From Stomoxys calcitrans (lineage: Eukaryota > Arthropoda > Insecta > Diptera > Muscidae), in the NCBI RefSeq assembly GCF_963082655.1, contig NC_081553.1, positions 152,812,941-152,876,940 on the forward strand: 64,000 nt of DNA. The letters run 5' to 3'. The stretch's first letter is position 1. Each line of letters opens with the position of its first letter. Shown one piece after another: positions 22,316 through 35,000 of this stretch. Made by a program: the position numbers and the translations under genes. The notes beneath the pieces were generated by a model. It was given only the letters and a program-made list of their open reading frames with translations. It ran no database searches and had not been told where the DNA came from.

Positions 22316-23515
22316 ATAATAAAAAATATTCTGAATTTGAAATGGAGTGTCTGAACATCACTTAAAATTTCTGAGTTTCAAATAAAATATCTGAATTTTA
22401 AATTAATTAATTGAATAAGAAATGAAGTTTCTGAATTTCAATTGGTATTTTATGAATTACACTTCAAAGTTGTGTAAGCTGAATTTCTGTTGAAATATTC
22501 TTAATTTAAATTCAAATATTCTGAAATTCAATTGAAATATTCTGAATTTCAAAAAATATATTCTGAATTTCAAATAAAATATCTGAATTTTAGATGGAAT
22601 ATCTGAATGTCGGTTGGAGTATCTGAATTTTAACTCAAATAATCCGAATTTTATATGAACTTTCTGAATATCAAATGAAATTTTTAATTTTGAAACATAA
22701 TATCTGAATTTCAAATGAAATTTCTGAGTTACAAATGGAATTTCTGAAATGCAGTTGGTACTTGGAATATCTGAATTACACTTGAAAGTGGAGTGGTTTG
22801 AATTTCAAATGGAATATCTGAATTTCAAATAGCATACATGAGAATTTAATTTAAATTTCTGCATTATAAATGGAATTTCTCATTTTCAAATGGTATTTTC
22901 TGAATTGTACTTGAAAGTGGAGTAGTCTGAATTGCAAATGAAATATTCTGAATCTCAATCGAAGTACTCTGAATTTCAATTGGAATATTCCAAATTTTAA
23001 ATGAAATATCTGAATATAAAGAATATTTCTGAGTTACAAATAAAATATTTGAATTTAAAATAAAATTTCTGAATTATAAATGGAATTTCTGAAATTCAAT
23101 TGTTAGTTCTTGAATCACTCTTGAAAGTGGCATAGTCTGAATTTCAATTGAAATATTCTAAATTTCAATTGAAAGATTCGGAATTTTAATTGACATTTTC
23201 TGAATTTCAAATAAAGTATCTGAATTTCAATTTAAATATTTTATATTTCAAAAAAAAAAATTCTGAATTTCCGATGAAAATTCTGAATTTCAAATGAAAT
23301 TTCCGAATTTCAAATGAAATTTCTGAATTTCAAATGAAATTTCAAAATATTAAATGAAATTTCTGAATTACAAACGGAATTCTAAATTTCAATTGGTATT
23401 TTCTTAATTACACTTCAAAGTGAGGTATTCTGATATTTAAATGGAATATCTGAATTTAAAGTCGAATATCTTAATTTCATATAAATTATCTGAATTTTAA
23501 ATGAAAATATCACAG
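22316..23515 (+). repeat. Minisatellite array, continuation
   Basis: Same ~21-bp repeat and orientation as 18155-20150. The marker unit ACTTGAAAGTGGTGTAG or a variant is seen near 22455, 22783, 22905, 23112 and 23405. The two blocks were one array before the mariner insertion. Confidence 0.85.
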
Positions 23516-23639
23516 TCCTTTCTGGTAATCAGCTGATGCCACATGTTAATTTTTCTGCGCTAAAAATGTTTTCCTTAAAATATTATGGTATTTCTAAGAA
23601 ATAATAAACGTAGAGTTGCGTTTGTTTCTAACGAATGCC

Positions 23640-24400
23640 TTTCAAATATCTAAGAAATGCTACAGTTCTCGATTCGGTCAATCGATATCAAGCGCTCGAT
23701 AGAGATGATATGGAATCAGCAAGTAAAGAAGATGGTGAAATTACTATAACATGAGATACGTTTCCACCAATTGTTGTTGGCCAAACTATGATCTAAATAA
23801 TCGCTTGGTTGAGGTCGCAATACTAGCTCCAAAAAATATTCATCGGAACAAAAGTAATTTCAAGACGACGAGATATATACGAATGAATACGGCCGTCATC
23901 AAATTTCAAAAAAGGAAATCCGCACAATTAGATTTTTCTATGGAATCGTTGTGAAGTGGCCCAATTAAAAATAAGAAAGGTCCCACACAATTTGCGAAAT
24001 GTGTAATGTTTGGTCATGGCTCTAGGAATTATCACCGAACAGTTGTCTGTCCTGCATGCGCCGGTAACCATGATCTCCCAGTTTGTACTTTAAATCAGAC
24101 TCAACGCGATGGTCCTGTTGTGTATAAATATTTTAACTGTTCCAAGAGGAACCTAAATAATGTGAACCATAAGGCTGATGATCCAAAATGTCCATGTAGA
24201 CAAGATTACACGCAAATGCGTAATCGAGTTACGAACAAAATTTCCTGTGGTACACGATGTGTGTATGAATATTACATAGAACCAGATGATTTCCCTCAAG
24301 CTGGTTACAAAAACCAAGGTTTGTCTTCTCGATCAGCTGTTGATAATCCAACATGTTAATCTAGAACACAGGGTGGTTAATTTTTAGTGGGTTAAGAACC
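23640..24400 (+). pseudogene. Jockey-type LINE ORF1 (gag-like, zinc knuckles), degraded
   Basis: RNA-binding ORF1 of a Jockey-clade LINE. The best part is an open frame from about 23952 to 24359 that starts before the first ATG (EVAQLKIRKGPTQFAKCVMF). It contains the knuckle-like blocks CVMFGHGSRNYHR (lacking cysteines), CPACAGNHDLPVC (C-X2-C-X3-H-X4-C kept) and NCSKRN...NHKADDPKCPC. The region upstream has stops and shifted frames. It is followed by the endonuclease remnant in the same orientation. Confidence 0.8.
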
Positions 24401-24639
24401 CCATATGTTCAAACAGCTGGTCGTCAATCAGCTAGAAATTTTAGTACTCAGCCATTTGGCAATTGCAATCTATACTCTAACGTTACAACCCAGTCAAGTA
24501 GACGATGCGGACGACTTAACGATGATGAATTTGTTATGATGATATTTACTTTGAAGCTATTGATCGCCTACAACAGTGCAGAATAGGTATGATAAATTCA
24601 GAGTTTTAGGAATGATGTTGCGTCATACTTTATAATTCA

Positions 24640-25205
24640 TTCAACATAAATCAGATTCATGTTATACACAGGAATTGCCAAGGCATAACCACAAAATGCA
24701 GCAATTATGCAGCTGAATTTGCTGAATTTTGATTTTTACAACAAAATCATATGTTTTTCTCTTAAATGAAAAATTTCTCAAACCTCATCATAAATTCAAG
24801 ATGGAAGGCTACAAAATCCACAGTAATGATCGGTTAACTCATGGCGGCTGTGTGTTCATTGGAATTAGAAAAGCTGTGTGTTCATTGGAATTAATTAAGG
24901 GGAACAATGTTATAATAACATCTGCTTATACCCCACATTAGAAGCCTAACATTAAATATGACTTAATAAAGTTAAATAGAAAAAATAATGAAAAAAAAAA
25001 TTTTGGCGACTTTAACGCACAACATACAAGCTGGAATTGTGTAATGAGTAACACCGCTGGGAACGTACTTTATAAATATCAAAATCAGTCCTGAGTACAT
25101 GTTTATAATCCTCCAAATCCTACACGGTTCGCCCTGAATTCTATTCCAACAATATCTCATCTAGAGACTCACTCAAACGCCCTTTCTTCAGACTACGTTC
25201 CCATC
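24640..25205 (+). pseudogene. Jockey-type LINE endonuclease remnant
   Basis: Frames switch repeatedly, but the order is that of an apurinic-type endonuclease. HVIHRNCQGITT at about 24660 is followed by FLKPHHKFKMEGYKIHSNDR (24774-24833), LTHGGCVFIGIRKAV, GDFNAQHTSWNC (about 25005-25040, active-site D/N), PPNPTRF and LSSDYVPIT (about 25178). The usual SDH triad is SDY here, so the catalytic His is lost. A small duplication (KAVCSLE / AVCSLE) is seen at 24855-24895. The RT is absent: the element stops at 25205, next to another repeat. Confidence 0.8.
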
Positions 25206-25211
25206 ACTTGT

Positions 25212-25600
25212 TGTATACGAGGGTTGTCTTTTATATTTCGGGATTGGACAACCCTTGTGGTGTAATCTCCCAACTGAAAGCTCTATCGTAAAGCTTGACA
25301 TTTTTGAAGTTATACGTACTCAGAACGTTTCGACTTACGAGCGATATTTGTGTTGTTTAGAGTAACTTGAACGATTTTTAGGTTAACTTTCATTTTGATG
25401 CATAATTTGAACTGGTGGATTTAAAATTAAAATCAAAGAATGTGATTTTTTTGCGTTTTTTTTTTGGTCATAAAAAGTATTTACATTGAATAGTCTTTAT
25501 TAAAAAAGCATATTATAGATACGTTTCTAGTGAAACTTGAACAAAATATGTCAACCTAAACGGGTGCAATATATGCCTCAAAACAGGCAAGTTTTTATTT
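25212..25600. mobile_element. Possible mariner-type terminal segment
   Basis: Starts sharply at TATACGAGGGTTGTCTTTTA, right after the LINE. The form resembles ends of some mariner families (ACGAGGGTTG...). An internal inverted copy of the first bases is visible (GGGTTGTC at 25222 against GACAACCC at 25248). No transposase text follows. The identity is weak. Confidence 0.3.
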
Positions 25601-26059
25601 AAACAATTAGAAAAACCCCGCGAGTTCTCAGCTAAGTCCCCCACAGGGCTAATATTTTTTACTTCATATGTTTCCTAAACTCATGCACAAAATTTTTTGA
25701 ACCAACCCATATTTATAGCCTCCACAGAAAATTTACTAAAAAATACCGATTTGGAAACTATTTTTGCCCGAAATGGGCATTTTGGGTATCTCTGTAAAAA
25801 GTTTTGGGCAGAATTTATTTATGGTTTATGGTGGGGCCAGCCCTATGCGAATTAGCTTCAAACTTTAATTTAAGTTTCGTTTTCTACTCCCAAATACCGT
25901 TAATTTGAGTCCAATATTATTACAATCGATCCACTTTTAATTTAAGGTAGTTATTTTTGGGGCAAGGTTCCGACCCGCTTCCGATATCAAAAATTTATGT
26001 AGCCTATTATTCCTTTCAGACCATCCAACACAATCTGCGGAAAATTAAAGAAAATCGGT
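25600..26059 (+). repeat. Dispersed repeat family C
   Basis: Phrases such as ACAGAAAATTTACTA, CCGATTTGGAAACTAT and CAAATACCGTTAATTTGAGT occur here and again at 27115-27220 and 28520-29000 in the same orientation. No coding content. It flanks and probably forms the leader of the DINE-type array that follows. Confidence 0.6.
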
Positions 26060-27110
26060 TCGGTCGTTTTCGAATCTCAAAAATGGCTCAAATCGGTTCA
26101 GATTTGGATATAGCTGCCATATAGACCGATCCTCCAATTTAGGGTCTTAGGCCTCTAAAAACCACATTTATTATCCGATTTTACTGAAATTTGGGACAGT
26201 GAGTTGTGTTAGATCCTTCAACGTCCTTCGTCAATTTGGCCCAGATGGGTTCAGATTTGGATATAGCTGCCATATAGACCGATCCTTCGATTTAGGGTCA
26301 TAGGCCCATAAAAGCCACATTTATTATCTGATTTTGCTGAAATTTGGGACAGTGGGTTATCTTACGCCCTTCGACATCCTCCGTTAATATGGCTCAGATC
26401 GGTTGAGATTTGGATAAGACTGCCATATAGACCGATCCTCCAATTTAGGGTCGTAGGCCGCTAAAAGCCACATTTGTTATTCGATTTTGCTGAAATTTGG
26501 GACAGTGAGTTGTGTTAGACCCTTCAACGTCCTTTGTCAATTTGGCTTAGATCGGTCCAGATTTGGATATAGCTGCCATATAGACCGATCTCTCGGTTTT
26601 AGGTTTTAGGGCCATAAAAAGCGCACTTATTGCCCGATGTTGCCGGGATGTTGTCCGATGTTGGGACAAAGAGTTAAGTTAAGCCCCTCCACATATTTCT
26701 GCAATTTGGTCTAGATCGATCAAGATTTGCATATAGCTGCCATATAGACCGATCTCTCGATTTAAAGCCTTGGCCCCATAAAAGGCGCATTTTTAATCCG
26801 ATTGCACTGAAATTTTACACACTGACTTATGTTATGCTTTTCGACATCCGTGTCGTATATAGTTCAGATCGGTTTATTTTTAGATATAACTACTAAAAAG
26901 ACCAATATTTTGTTATATACAATTGAACAATAACTTTTGCTTATTAGTATTTATCAGGTCCAAATCGGAATATATATTGATATAGCTGCTATGGGGCATA
27001 AGGTATGCAATTTGCACCGAATTTTGATGAAAGGTGGTTTACATATATACCCGAGTTGGTGGGTATCCAAAGTTCGGCCCGGCCGAACTTAACGCCTTTT
27101 TACTTGTTTT
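26060..27110 (+). mobile_element. DINE-like element, third subtype, 153-bp tandem monomers
   Basis: Five monomers anchored on GATATAGCTGCCATATAGAC. The TAGCTGCC anchors are at 26111, 26264, 26417 and 26570, three intervals of exactly 153 bp; the next is at 26734 after an 11-bp internal duplication. The element closes with GGTGGGTATCCAAA, a perfect hairpin GTTCGGCCCGGCCGAAC (27072-27088) and CTTTTTACTTGTTTT. The same 3' tail is at 46070-46155. Sequence differs clearly from the DINE-1-like copies, yet the period is the same. Confidence 0.75.
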
Positions 27111-27478
27111 ATTTCATATGTCCCCTGAACCCATGCAAACAATTTTTTACACGAAACCATATTTGAAGCCTCTACAGAAAATTTTCCAAAAAAAATGCCG
27201 ATTTGGAAACTATCTTAGCTCTGTAAAAACTTATTTAATTTTGGTCTTTTAAATACACTTATATCTGTAAATATCAAACAGAATTATTAAGATATCTTTA
27301 TTTGTTTTTTTTTTCTTAGAATTTTTCAGCGCTATTCAGCAAAAAAAGAATTTTAGAAGTCGGATCACAAATGATGATTTGGCAGCCGGAACAATTTTTC
27401 TTAATTCCGAGGTGACCAACTTAAGGATCTTGCGGCGAAACGCTTACACTACACAGGGCCTTGACCATTTCAAAATTA
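27111..27478. other. Family C fragment, otherwise nothing recognised
   Basis: 27115-27220 is a diverged piece of family C (GCCGATTTGGAAACTATC). The remainder is AT-rich with no motif I can name. Confidence 0.4.
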
Positions 27479-28382
27479 AAATAAAAGCGTGCTAAGTTCG
27501 GCCGGGCCGAATCTTATATACCCTCCACCATGGATCGCATTTATCGAGTTCTTTTCCCGGCATCTCTTCTTAGGCAAAAAAGGATATAAGAAAAGAGTTG
27601 CTCTGCTATTAGAACGATATCAAGATATGGTCCGGTTCGGACCACAATTAAATTATATGTTGGAGACCTGTGTAAAATTTCAGCCAATTCGTATAAGAAT
27701 TGCGCCCATTGGGGCTCACGAAGTAAAATTGAGAGAACGATTTATATGGGATCTGTATCGGGCTATAGACCGATTCAGACCATAATAAACACGTTTGTTG
27801 ATGGTCATGAGAGGATCCGTCGTACAAAATTTCAGGCATATCGGATAATAATTGCTACCTCTAGGGGTCAAGAAGTCAAGATCCCAGATCGGTTTATATG
27901 GCAGCTATATCAGGTTATGAACCGATTTGAACCTAATTTGACACAGTTGTTGAAAGTAAAAATAAAATACGTCATGCAAAATTTCAGCCAAATCGGATAG
28001 GAATTGCGCCCTCTAGAAGCTCAAGAAGTCAAATCCCCAGATCTGTTTATATGACAGCTATATCAGGTTATGGACCGATTTGAACCATACTTGGCACTGT
28101 TGTTGGATATAATAACAAAACACGTCGTGCGAAATTTCATTTCAATCGGATAAGAATTGCGCACTCTAGAGGCTCAAGAAGTCAAGACCCAAGATCGGTT
28201 TATATGGCAGCTATAACAGGCTATGGAGCGAACGGACGGACGGACATGGCTAGATCGAGATAAAATGTCACGACGATCAATAATATATATACTTTATGGG
28301 GTTTCAGACGAATATTTCGAGTAGTTATAAACAGAATGACGAAATTAGTATACGCCCCATCTTATGGTGGAGGGTATAAAAA
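27479..28382 (-). mobile_element. DINE-1-like element, copy 3 (minus)
   Basis: Opens in reverse with AAAGCGTGCTAAG, hairpin TTCGGCCGGGCCGAA (27497-27511) and TATATACCCTCCACCATGG; closes CTTATGGTGGAGGGTATAAA. Monomer anchors are at 27898, 28051 and 28204 (153 bp each). Very similar to copy 2 at 20318-21635 but one to two monomers shorter. Confidence 0.85.
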
Positions 28383-29000
28383 TTATCTCTATCTGTTTTC
28401 ATAGGGCATGTTTTCTACTATTTTTTTTTCGGTTCTATCCCGCTGTATGTTGCCTCGATCGGTCTATATGTTCGTTCAAGGTTTTTGTGGAGGGGCGAGT
28501 CCCATTCGAATTGGCTTGACCATATTTGTAACCTTCACAGAAAATTTACTACAAAATGCCGATTTGGAAACTATCTCTGCCCAAAATTGGTATTATGGGT
28601 TTCTCCAAAAAAAAAAATTTCGAGCAAATTGGTCTTTAAAATTCAAATATTTATCTCTATCCGTTCTCATATGGCCTACTACTATTTTTTTCGGTTCTAT
28701 CCCACTGTATGTTGCCTTGATCGGTGTATATGTGCGTTTGGGGTTATTGTGTTAAATTAGTTTAAATTTTTAATATGTTTTATTTTCTACTCCCAAATAC
28801 CGTTAATTTGAGTCCAATATTATTACAATCGATCCACTTTTAATTTTGGTGGTTATTTTTAGGGTAAGGGGAAGGCTCCGACCCGACCTCGATATCAAAA
28901 TATTATATAGCCTATTATTCCTTCCAGACCATTTTAACCAATCTGTGGAAATTTCAAGAACATCGGTTTGGTCGTTTTCGAGTTTCGAACAAACAGACAA
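28383..29000 (+). repeat. Family C copy with internal tandem duplication
   Basis: TTCTATCCCGCTGTATGTTG at 28432 and TTCTATCCCACTGTATGTTG at 28692 mark a direct duplication with about 260-bp offset. The shared text includes 'tttatctctatc' before it and 'gatcggt.tatatgt.cgtt' after it. The tail from 28780 matches 25890-26080. Confidence 0.6.
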
Positions 29001-29425
29001 GCAAACACACTATGACTTGTATATACAGAGCGATGCTGCTTTCTATGTAATAGTAACAATGAGCCCAAAAAAAATTTACCCCCGTAAAAAGTAGATGTCG
29101 TGGCACTAAAATAGCCGAATTCATTACAGCGCTCTGTTTTAATTGCGGCGAGTACACGAACTAATCCAATATTAAATCTGAGTGACTTTGGCGACATTGC
29201 GGCAATACTCTGAACTACCACCCTTAGGTGGTAACATTGAAACAACAGGGTTGATTTTGTAGGTTGCTGTTTTACACGATACCATTCTGGCAACACGATG
29301 AGCAAAAATAAAATTAAAAAACCATTTATTTTTTATAGAAAACAAGAGTATATATGAGAAATAAGTGTTATTTTAGTGATAAAAATTATGGAGAATCTAG
29401 AAAAAGTCATAAAATCGTAAAGCAA
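29001..29425. other. No gene recognised
   Basis: Contains CCACCCTTAGGTGG, a short palindrome near 29218. Open stretches on both strands lack domains. Confidence 0.4.
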
Positions 29426-29552
29426 AAAGTGTCCCCAATGTATCGGTGTCCTCAAAACATCCATAATATAGACGGAAATTTTGGGGACAAAAGTATACAA
29501 ATGTCCTCGAAACATACATTATACAGAAAAATTGTCCCGAAAGTATCCATTT

Positions 29553-29590
<38 letters not shown>
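29426..29590. repeat. ~45-bp repeats and (TA)16 at inner edge of right arm
   Basis: Variants of GTCCTCAAAACATCCATAAT occur at 29446, 29492 (GTCCTCGAAACATACATTAT) and 29533 (GTCCCGAAAGTATCCATTTT), then (TA)n at 29558-29589. The last unit is the inverted relative of 12853-12880. Confidence 0.6.
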
Positions 29591-29592
<2 letters not shown>

Positions 29593-29679
29593 TGTATGTA
29601 CCGGATTGACCCGATGAAGTCATTCATCGGCACGAGCTGCCGCCTCAGTGTACAGCGCACTGCTACAACAACAACAAAG

Positions 29680-31818
29680 AAATATATGATGGGTGGCTAA
29701 CTTATCTATTCGCTATTTCTACATTTTGGTACCACTTAATACTTTCTTTACAGATGGAGCTAATCGTCTGAAATTTGGCATGCAGGTGCAACTAACAAAC
29801 ATTTGATAAGTGACTAAATAATCTATTCACAACTCCATCCATCTGTAAAGAAAGTAGTAATTACTTTCTTTACAGATGGAGATAGAATTCTGCAATTTTG
29901 CATATATGTGCAAAAAGGCAATATAAAATGGGTAACTAAATGAACTATTCAAAACACGTACATTTTGGTACCAAAAAGTTCAAAATAGTACAAAATAGCT
30001 TATCTTAACCTAAAGCCAACAGAGACTGCTACAAAAAAACAATTTAACTAACTTTGTCGCAGTGTTGAAAAAATACGACGTGTGGAAGAATTTGTGGTGT
30101 AATTGGTACCTTGAAAAATATATTGAGCAACTAGAAGATATTTTTTTTTCGTATATTAGGGTACTAAAACAAATTAAATGGTACATTCTTCACGAATTGA
30201 GCTAAAGCACTCAAAATTAGGATACGGATATACCTTGACAGTAAATATTGGACGGCTAGAAGAATCATTTTTAATTCGTGTATTTAAGTACTAAAACATA
30301 CAAAATGATACGTTCTTTGCAGAGTGATCTTGAGCTCTCTAAATTAGGATGACACATTAATTATATATTTTGGTCGACCAGAAGTTTGTTTTCAAAATCG
30401 TACATTTAGGTACTAAAACATACAAAATGGCACTTTTTATGTTTCATCTATACCATCCGGTATTGTGTTGCTTTACTGTCAATACCCTATGGTACTGAAA
30501 TGAGCACGTTTGGTATCAACTTTTCTCTGGGTGCGTACATTTTGGTACAAAGATTGGTACCATTTGGTACTTACTTTACAGATGGAGCTAGATTTCTGAA
30601 ATTTGGCAAGCAGGTACTACTTAGAAATAAATGATGATGGCAAAATTATCTATTAATATATCGTATATTTTGCTGTAAAGAAAGTACCAAATGGTACCAA
30701 TTTTGGTACCAAAATTGTACGCACTCAGAGAAAAGTTGATACCAAACGTGCTCATTTCAGTACCATACGGTATTGATAGTAAAGCAGCGCAATACCGGAT
30801 GGTATAGATGAAATATAAAAAGTGTCAATTTGTATGTTTAAGTACCTAAATGTACGATTTTGAAAACAATCTTCTGGTAGACCAAAATATAAAGTTAAGG
30901 TGTTATCCCAATTTTGAGAACTCAAGATCCCTCTGCAAAGAACGTATCATTTTTTATGTTTTAGTAACTAAATACACGAATTAAAAACGATTCTTCTTGC
31001 CATCCAATATTTACTGTCAAGGTGTATCCGTTTCTAATCTTGAGTGATTTAGCTCAATTCGTGAAGAATGTACAATTAATTTGTTTTAATACTCAAATAT
31101 ACGAATAAAAAATATCTTCTAGTTGCCCAATATATTCTTCCAGATGCCAGTTACACCACAATTATTACGTTTTCTTCCACATGTCGTATTTTTTCAAGAC
31201 TGCAACAATGTTAGTCAAATTGTTTTTTTTTTTATAGCAGTCCTTGTTGGCTGTAGGCGAAGATAAGCTATTTCGTACTATTTTGCACTTTTTGGTATCA
31301 AAATTTACGTATTTTGAATAGTTCAGTTTTTGTGTTCACTCTCATCCTTTTGTCTTTTAAGTCAAATTTCAAAATTCCACCTCTCCATCAGCCTTGTACA
31401 AAGTTCACTCATTTCGTATCTTTTTGGTCTTTTTTAGTACCTTAATGTACAAGTTTCCGAAAACGCTTATACTCACCCAATTAAGTTTGCCCTAGAGTAC
31501 ATAAGTTCCAAAAAAGTTCTCCAACTTCCGGGACGATTTTCCAAAATTTTTTTAACCAAACCTTATGTTTTCGAGACGCTCTTTAATTTAAACCCAATAA
31601 CATAATTCTAGCCCTTTCCGTTCGCTCTGGGCAAACATGTTCCATTTTGTACCTTTTAGTACCTAAACGTACGAACATCCCCAAATCCAGCCTTATCCCG
31701 TGCCTATGACCCAAGACTAACGTTCGTGCAAAATTTCATAATTATAGCTTTATCCGTTTGAGCTAGGCGATAATCAGTCAGCAATCAGTTAGTCACGCAA
31801 CTCTTTTATATATATAGA
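29680..31818 (-). mobile_element. Hel-2 palindromic derivative, fuller copy
   Basis: 5' end is at 31818 (reverse reading TCTATATATATAAAAG). Inside, about 29940-31325 is one long imperfect palindrome centred near 30630. Examples: ACCATCCGGTATTG at 30465 against CAATACCGGATGGT at 30792, CTGAAATGAGCACG at 30496 against CGTGCTCATTTCAG at 30749, and GAACTATTCAAAACACGTAC at 29942 against its complement near 31305. Each half is an array of Hel-2 monomers, so two array halves are head to head. Confidence 0.75.
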
Positions 31819-31824
31819 AAAGTA

Positions 31825-32090
31825 CTAGCATCCCGGCGGTCCGCTTTGCTATCCCGGTTTTTGATACTCCTTTTTTAGTGTAGGGCTTGCGAAAATCTAG
31901 GTAGTCATACAGTTTAGAGAATTATGAAGTTTTGTAATAATTGCGTATAAAATTTCAGAAATCTATGACCTTCCGTAAAGAAAGTACCAAGAATGACAAT
32001 ATATCGGAAAAATCATTTAGTCGCCCGATATATATTGTCAAGGTACAAATGAATCCCAATTTTGAGCGCTAATTGATTTTGATATATACA
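31825..32090 (-). mobile_element. Hel-2 3' end fragment, right-arm copy
   Basis: Reverse copy of 10520-10785. The CTAG terminus is at 31825-31828, six bases from the 5' end of the neighbouring Hel-2 unit. Confidence 0.65.
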
Positions 32091-35000
32091 TCACGATCAG
32101 ATGGACTAATATAATTATAATTAATAAATCTTTGATTTTAACAACGAGTTAACTGTATTGCCAACTTTAATGTACCCGGAACTACCGATACTTCAAAAAA
32201 CACATATCTAAAACATAATTTTAGACATTTGCTGTAAACTTCCTATCCAAAGTTTGATGATCGACACCAAGCATAGCCGCCGAACAAGGAAATCGAAATA
32301 AAACATATATAAAATATTCAATATCGTAAACGACATGTTGCACTCTAATCTCAGTTTTTTACGATATCGCGAAGAGAAACACAAAAGCATCGTTATATGA
32401 TTGATAACTCTCTAATTATGACATAAGTCGACTTCGGGCTGGTGTATGTTCGTTTTTCGCAAGATTTTTTCATGTATATAAGAATATATATAAGAGGGAT
32501 TTTAAGCGGAAAATACCGGATGGCCAGTGACCAAGATCAGTGTGCAACATGTGTAGTGCTCAACGTTAAATTATATGCCTGAAATTATGCTTTGTATAAA
32601 AAAATTCACAAAATATTGGCAATATTGAGTTTGATGTTGTATTTTTTTTTTAACTAAGACGGGAAAATGCATTGCTGCATTCAAAGAGGAATTTTAAACG
32701 AAAAATACGGGAAGACCAGTGACCAAGATTAGTGTACATAATGCATTTCACAAAGCGGATAATGTAGTTCATAACACCACGATCAGAGGGACTAATATAA
32801 TTATAATTAGTAACTCTTTGAATTTTACAACGAGTTAACTGTATTGCTAACTTAAATCAAGGTGAACCCGGATCGACATCACCGATACTTTAAAACAGAC
32901 ATATCTAAAGCATAATTTCAGAGATTTGCTGTAAACTTTTTTGAACGAAGAACCAAAACAAAACATCGTTAACGACATGTCGCACCTTTATCTGCTTTTT
33001 TAGATATCGCGAAGAAGAAACACAAACGCTCTTAGATAATTGATAACTCTTTGACCATAATACATTTTGTAAAAATGTCGAAATTGGACTACGCCATCGT
33101 GAATGGGAATAAGGGGGAATAATCCCTCTTTGTTTTGTATCATCCCTGAAAAAAAACCAGTATTATCATCAAGCTTTCAACCTTTCTTTTATGAAAAGGC
33201 CAGTTATGGATAATTTAAAACTCAAGATGGCGTTGCACAGTGCGTGAAACAGCGAAAAATTGAACAAAGTTGGTTACAAACTTTGATCTGGACGGTAAAA
33301 ACACAAGATGGCTTTGCTTAGTGTGTTAAACGGTTAAAAAATTATGGTGTCCACAAATTTGATCAGGGTGAGATACAGAGTGTCAAAGTTGACCACATTA
33401 AAGTTCTCCAACCAAGGGGTTGATAAACTGAACCGATTTGCGTGATTTAATACTCTGAAAAGAAAAAGAACGAAAAACAATGTGCGTGCCATCGGAGGAT
33501 TGTTCAATTTTAAAATACCAAATTTTGCCTTGGTTTTTTTTTAAGTGTATAGCTCTGTCAATTTTTAACCTATATACTGGAAGTTTCATACAAATTGTGC
33601 CAGTATATGTATGGATAAAACAAAAAAATATAATGTCAATAGCTTTGCGGTTTAAAAATGCATCGTTTCAACATCAAAAATATTTTTTGATGTCAAAGGG
33701 CAATGCCTTTCCATTTTCATAAAGCGGAGATATTAAGAAAATTTTTATTTTCGATATCAAACCACCCAGTTATGTTAAAGCCAACATGGCCAATTTTTTT
33801 TACTAAATTGCCAGAGTTTCATTCTGGCAAAAAAGTTTCTCCGGAATTGTTTTACTTTTTTTAATCTATATAGTATATAGTAGTGCTCCGATTCTATCTA
33901 CTCTAAAATCCATCTAGACTTCACTAAAGAAGGCTAGGTTATATATTAATCGATTTGTCCATGGTTTGGAATATACTTTGCCATGCCGAGAATATATCGC
34001 TTACCAGATTTTAGGAAAATTGAATTGAAATTTGAAACTCCCCGTTTCAAATGTCAGGGGTTTCAAAAACACTTATTCTCAAACAAACTGCTTGTAATCT
34101 TTGTTGAAATCTACAACAACAACAAAATATCTTTGTTGAAATCTATTCGGAATATCAATGACTTTGAGCCCAACTTAAGCCTTGAGCATAATTCAATGTT
34201 GTTAATAAGCAAAATCGCCTTATCTATTTTAATAAATGATCATGAAGGATAATATAGTCAGAAATCAGATTAATTCCGTAGAATTTCAGATATTCCATTT
34301 AAAATCGCAATGGTTCAATTCAAATAAGATATTTTATTTGAAATTGAGAAATTTATGTCATACGTAGATTTATGAATGCGTCAATTGGACGCATTCATAA
34401 ATTGAATGAATATCGAATGAAATTTCTGCATTTCAAATAAAATATTAGACTTTCAAGTCAAATTTCTGAATTGCAAATGGAATTTTTGAATTTCAATTGG
34501 TGTTTTCTGAATTACACTTGAAAATGGTGTAGTATTAATTCATTTATTAACAATCTAAGGTACCGGGTGGCAATCTACACATATGATATAAGTTTGAAAC
34601 AGCTATTGGTATATATACCATTTAAAATGTGTATTATTTCCTGTTGGGTTAGCAGCGGTTTTCCAAATTATTGTACTCTAGACTTCGTCAGTACCAGACA
34701 AACGCTAAGGAACTGTTGTGGATTTTCTTTTTCCGAAGATAGCAGAGCGTGCAAAAATTCCGTTTTTGCCATTTAAGTAAATAATATCGCATTGTGCTTT
34801 CATTATCCACTTTATCTCTGCTTGTCAAAAATATTCGTTCATTCATGTATAACAAGCTATATTAGTAACCTACACCATTTTCAAGTATAATTCAGAAAAT
34901 ACCAATTGTAATTTAGAAATTCCATTTGAAATTCGGATATTTCATTTGAAACTTTCATATGCTCCATTTAAAATTCGGAATAATTCAACTGAAATTCAGA

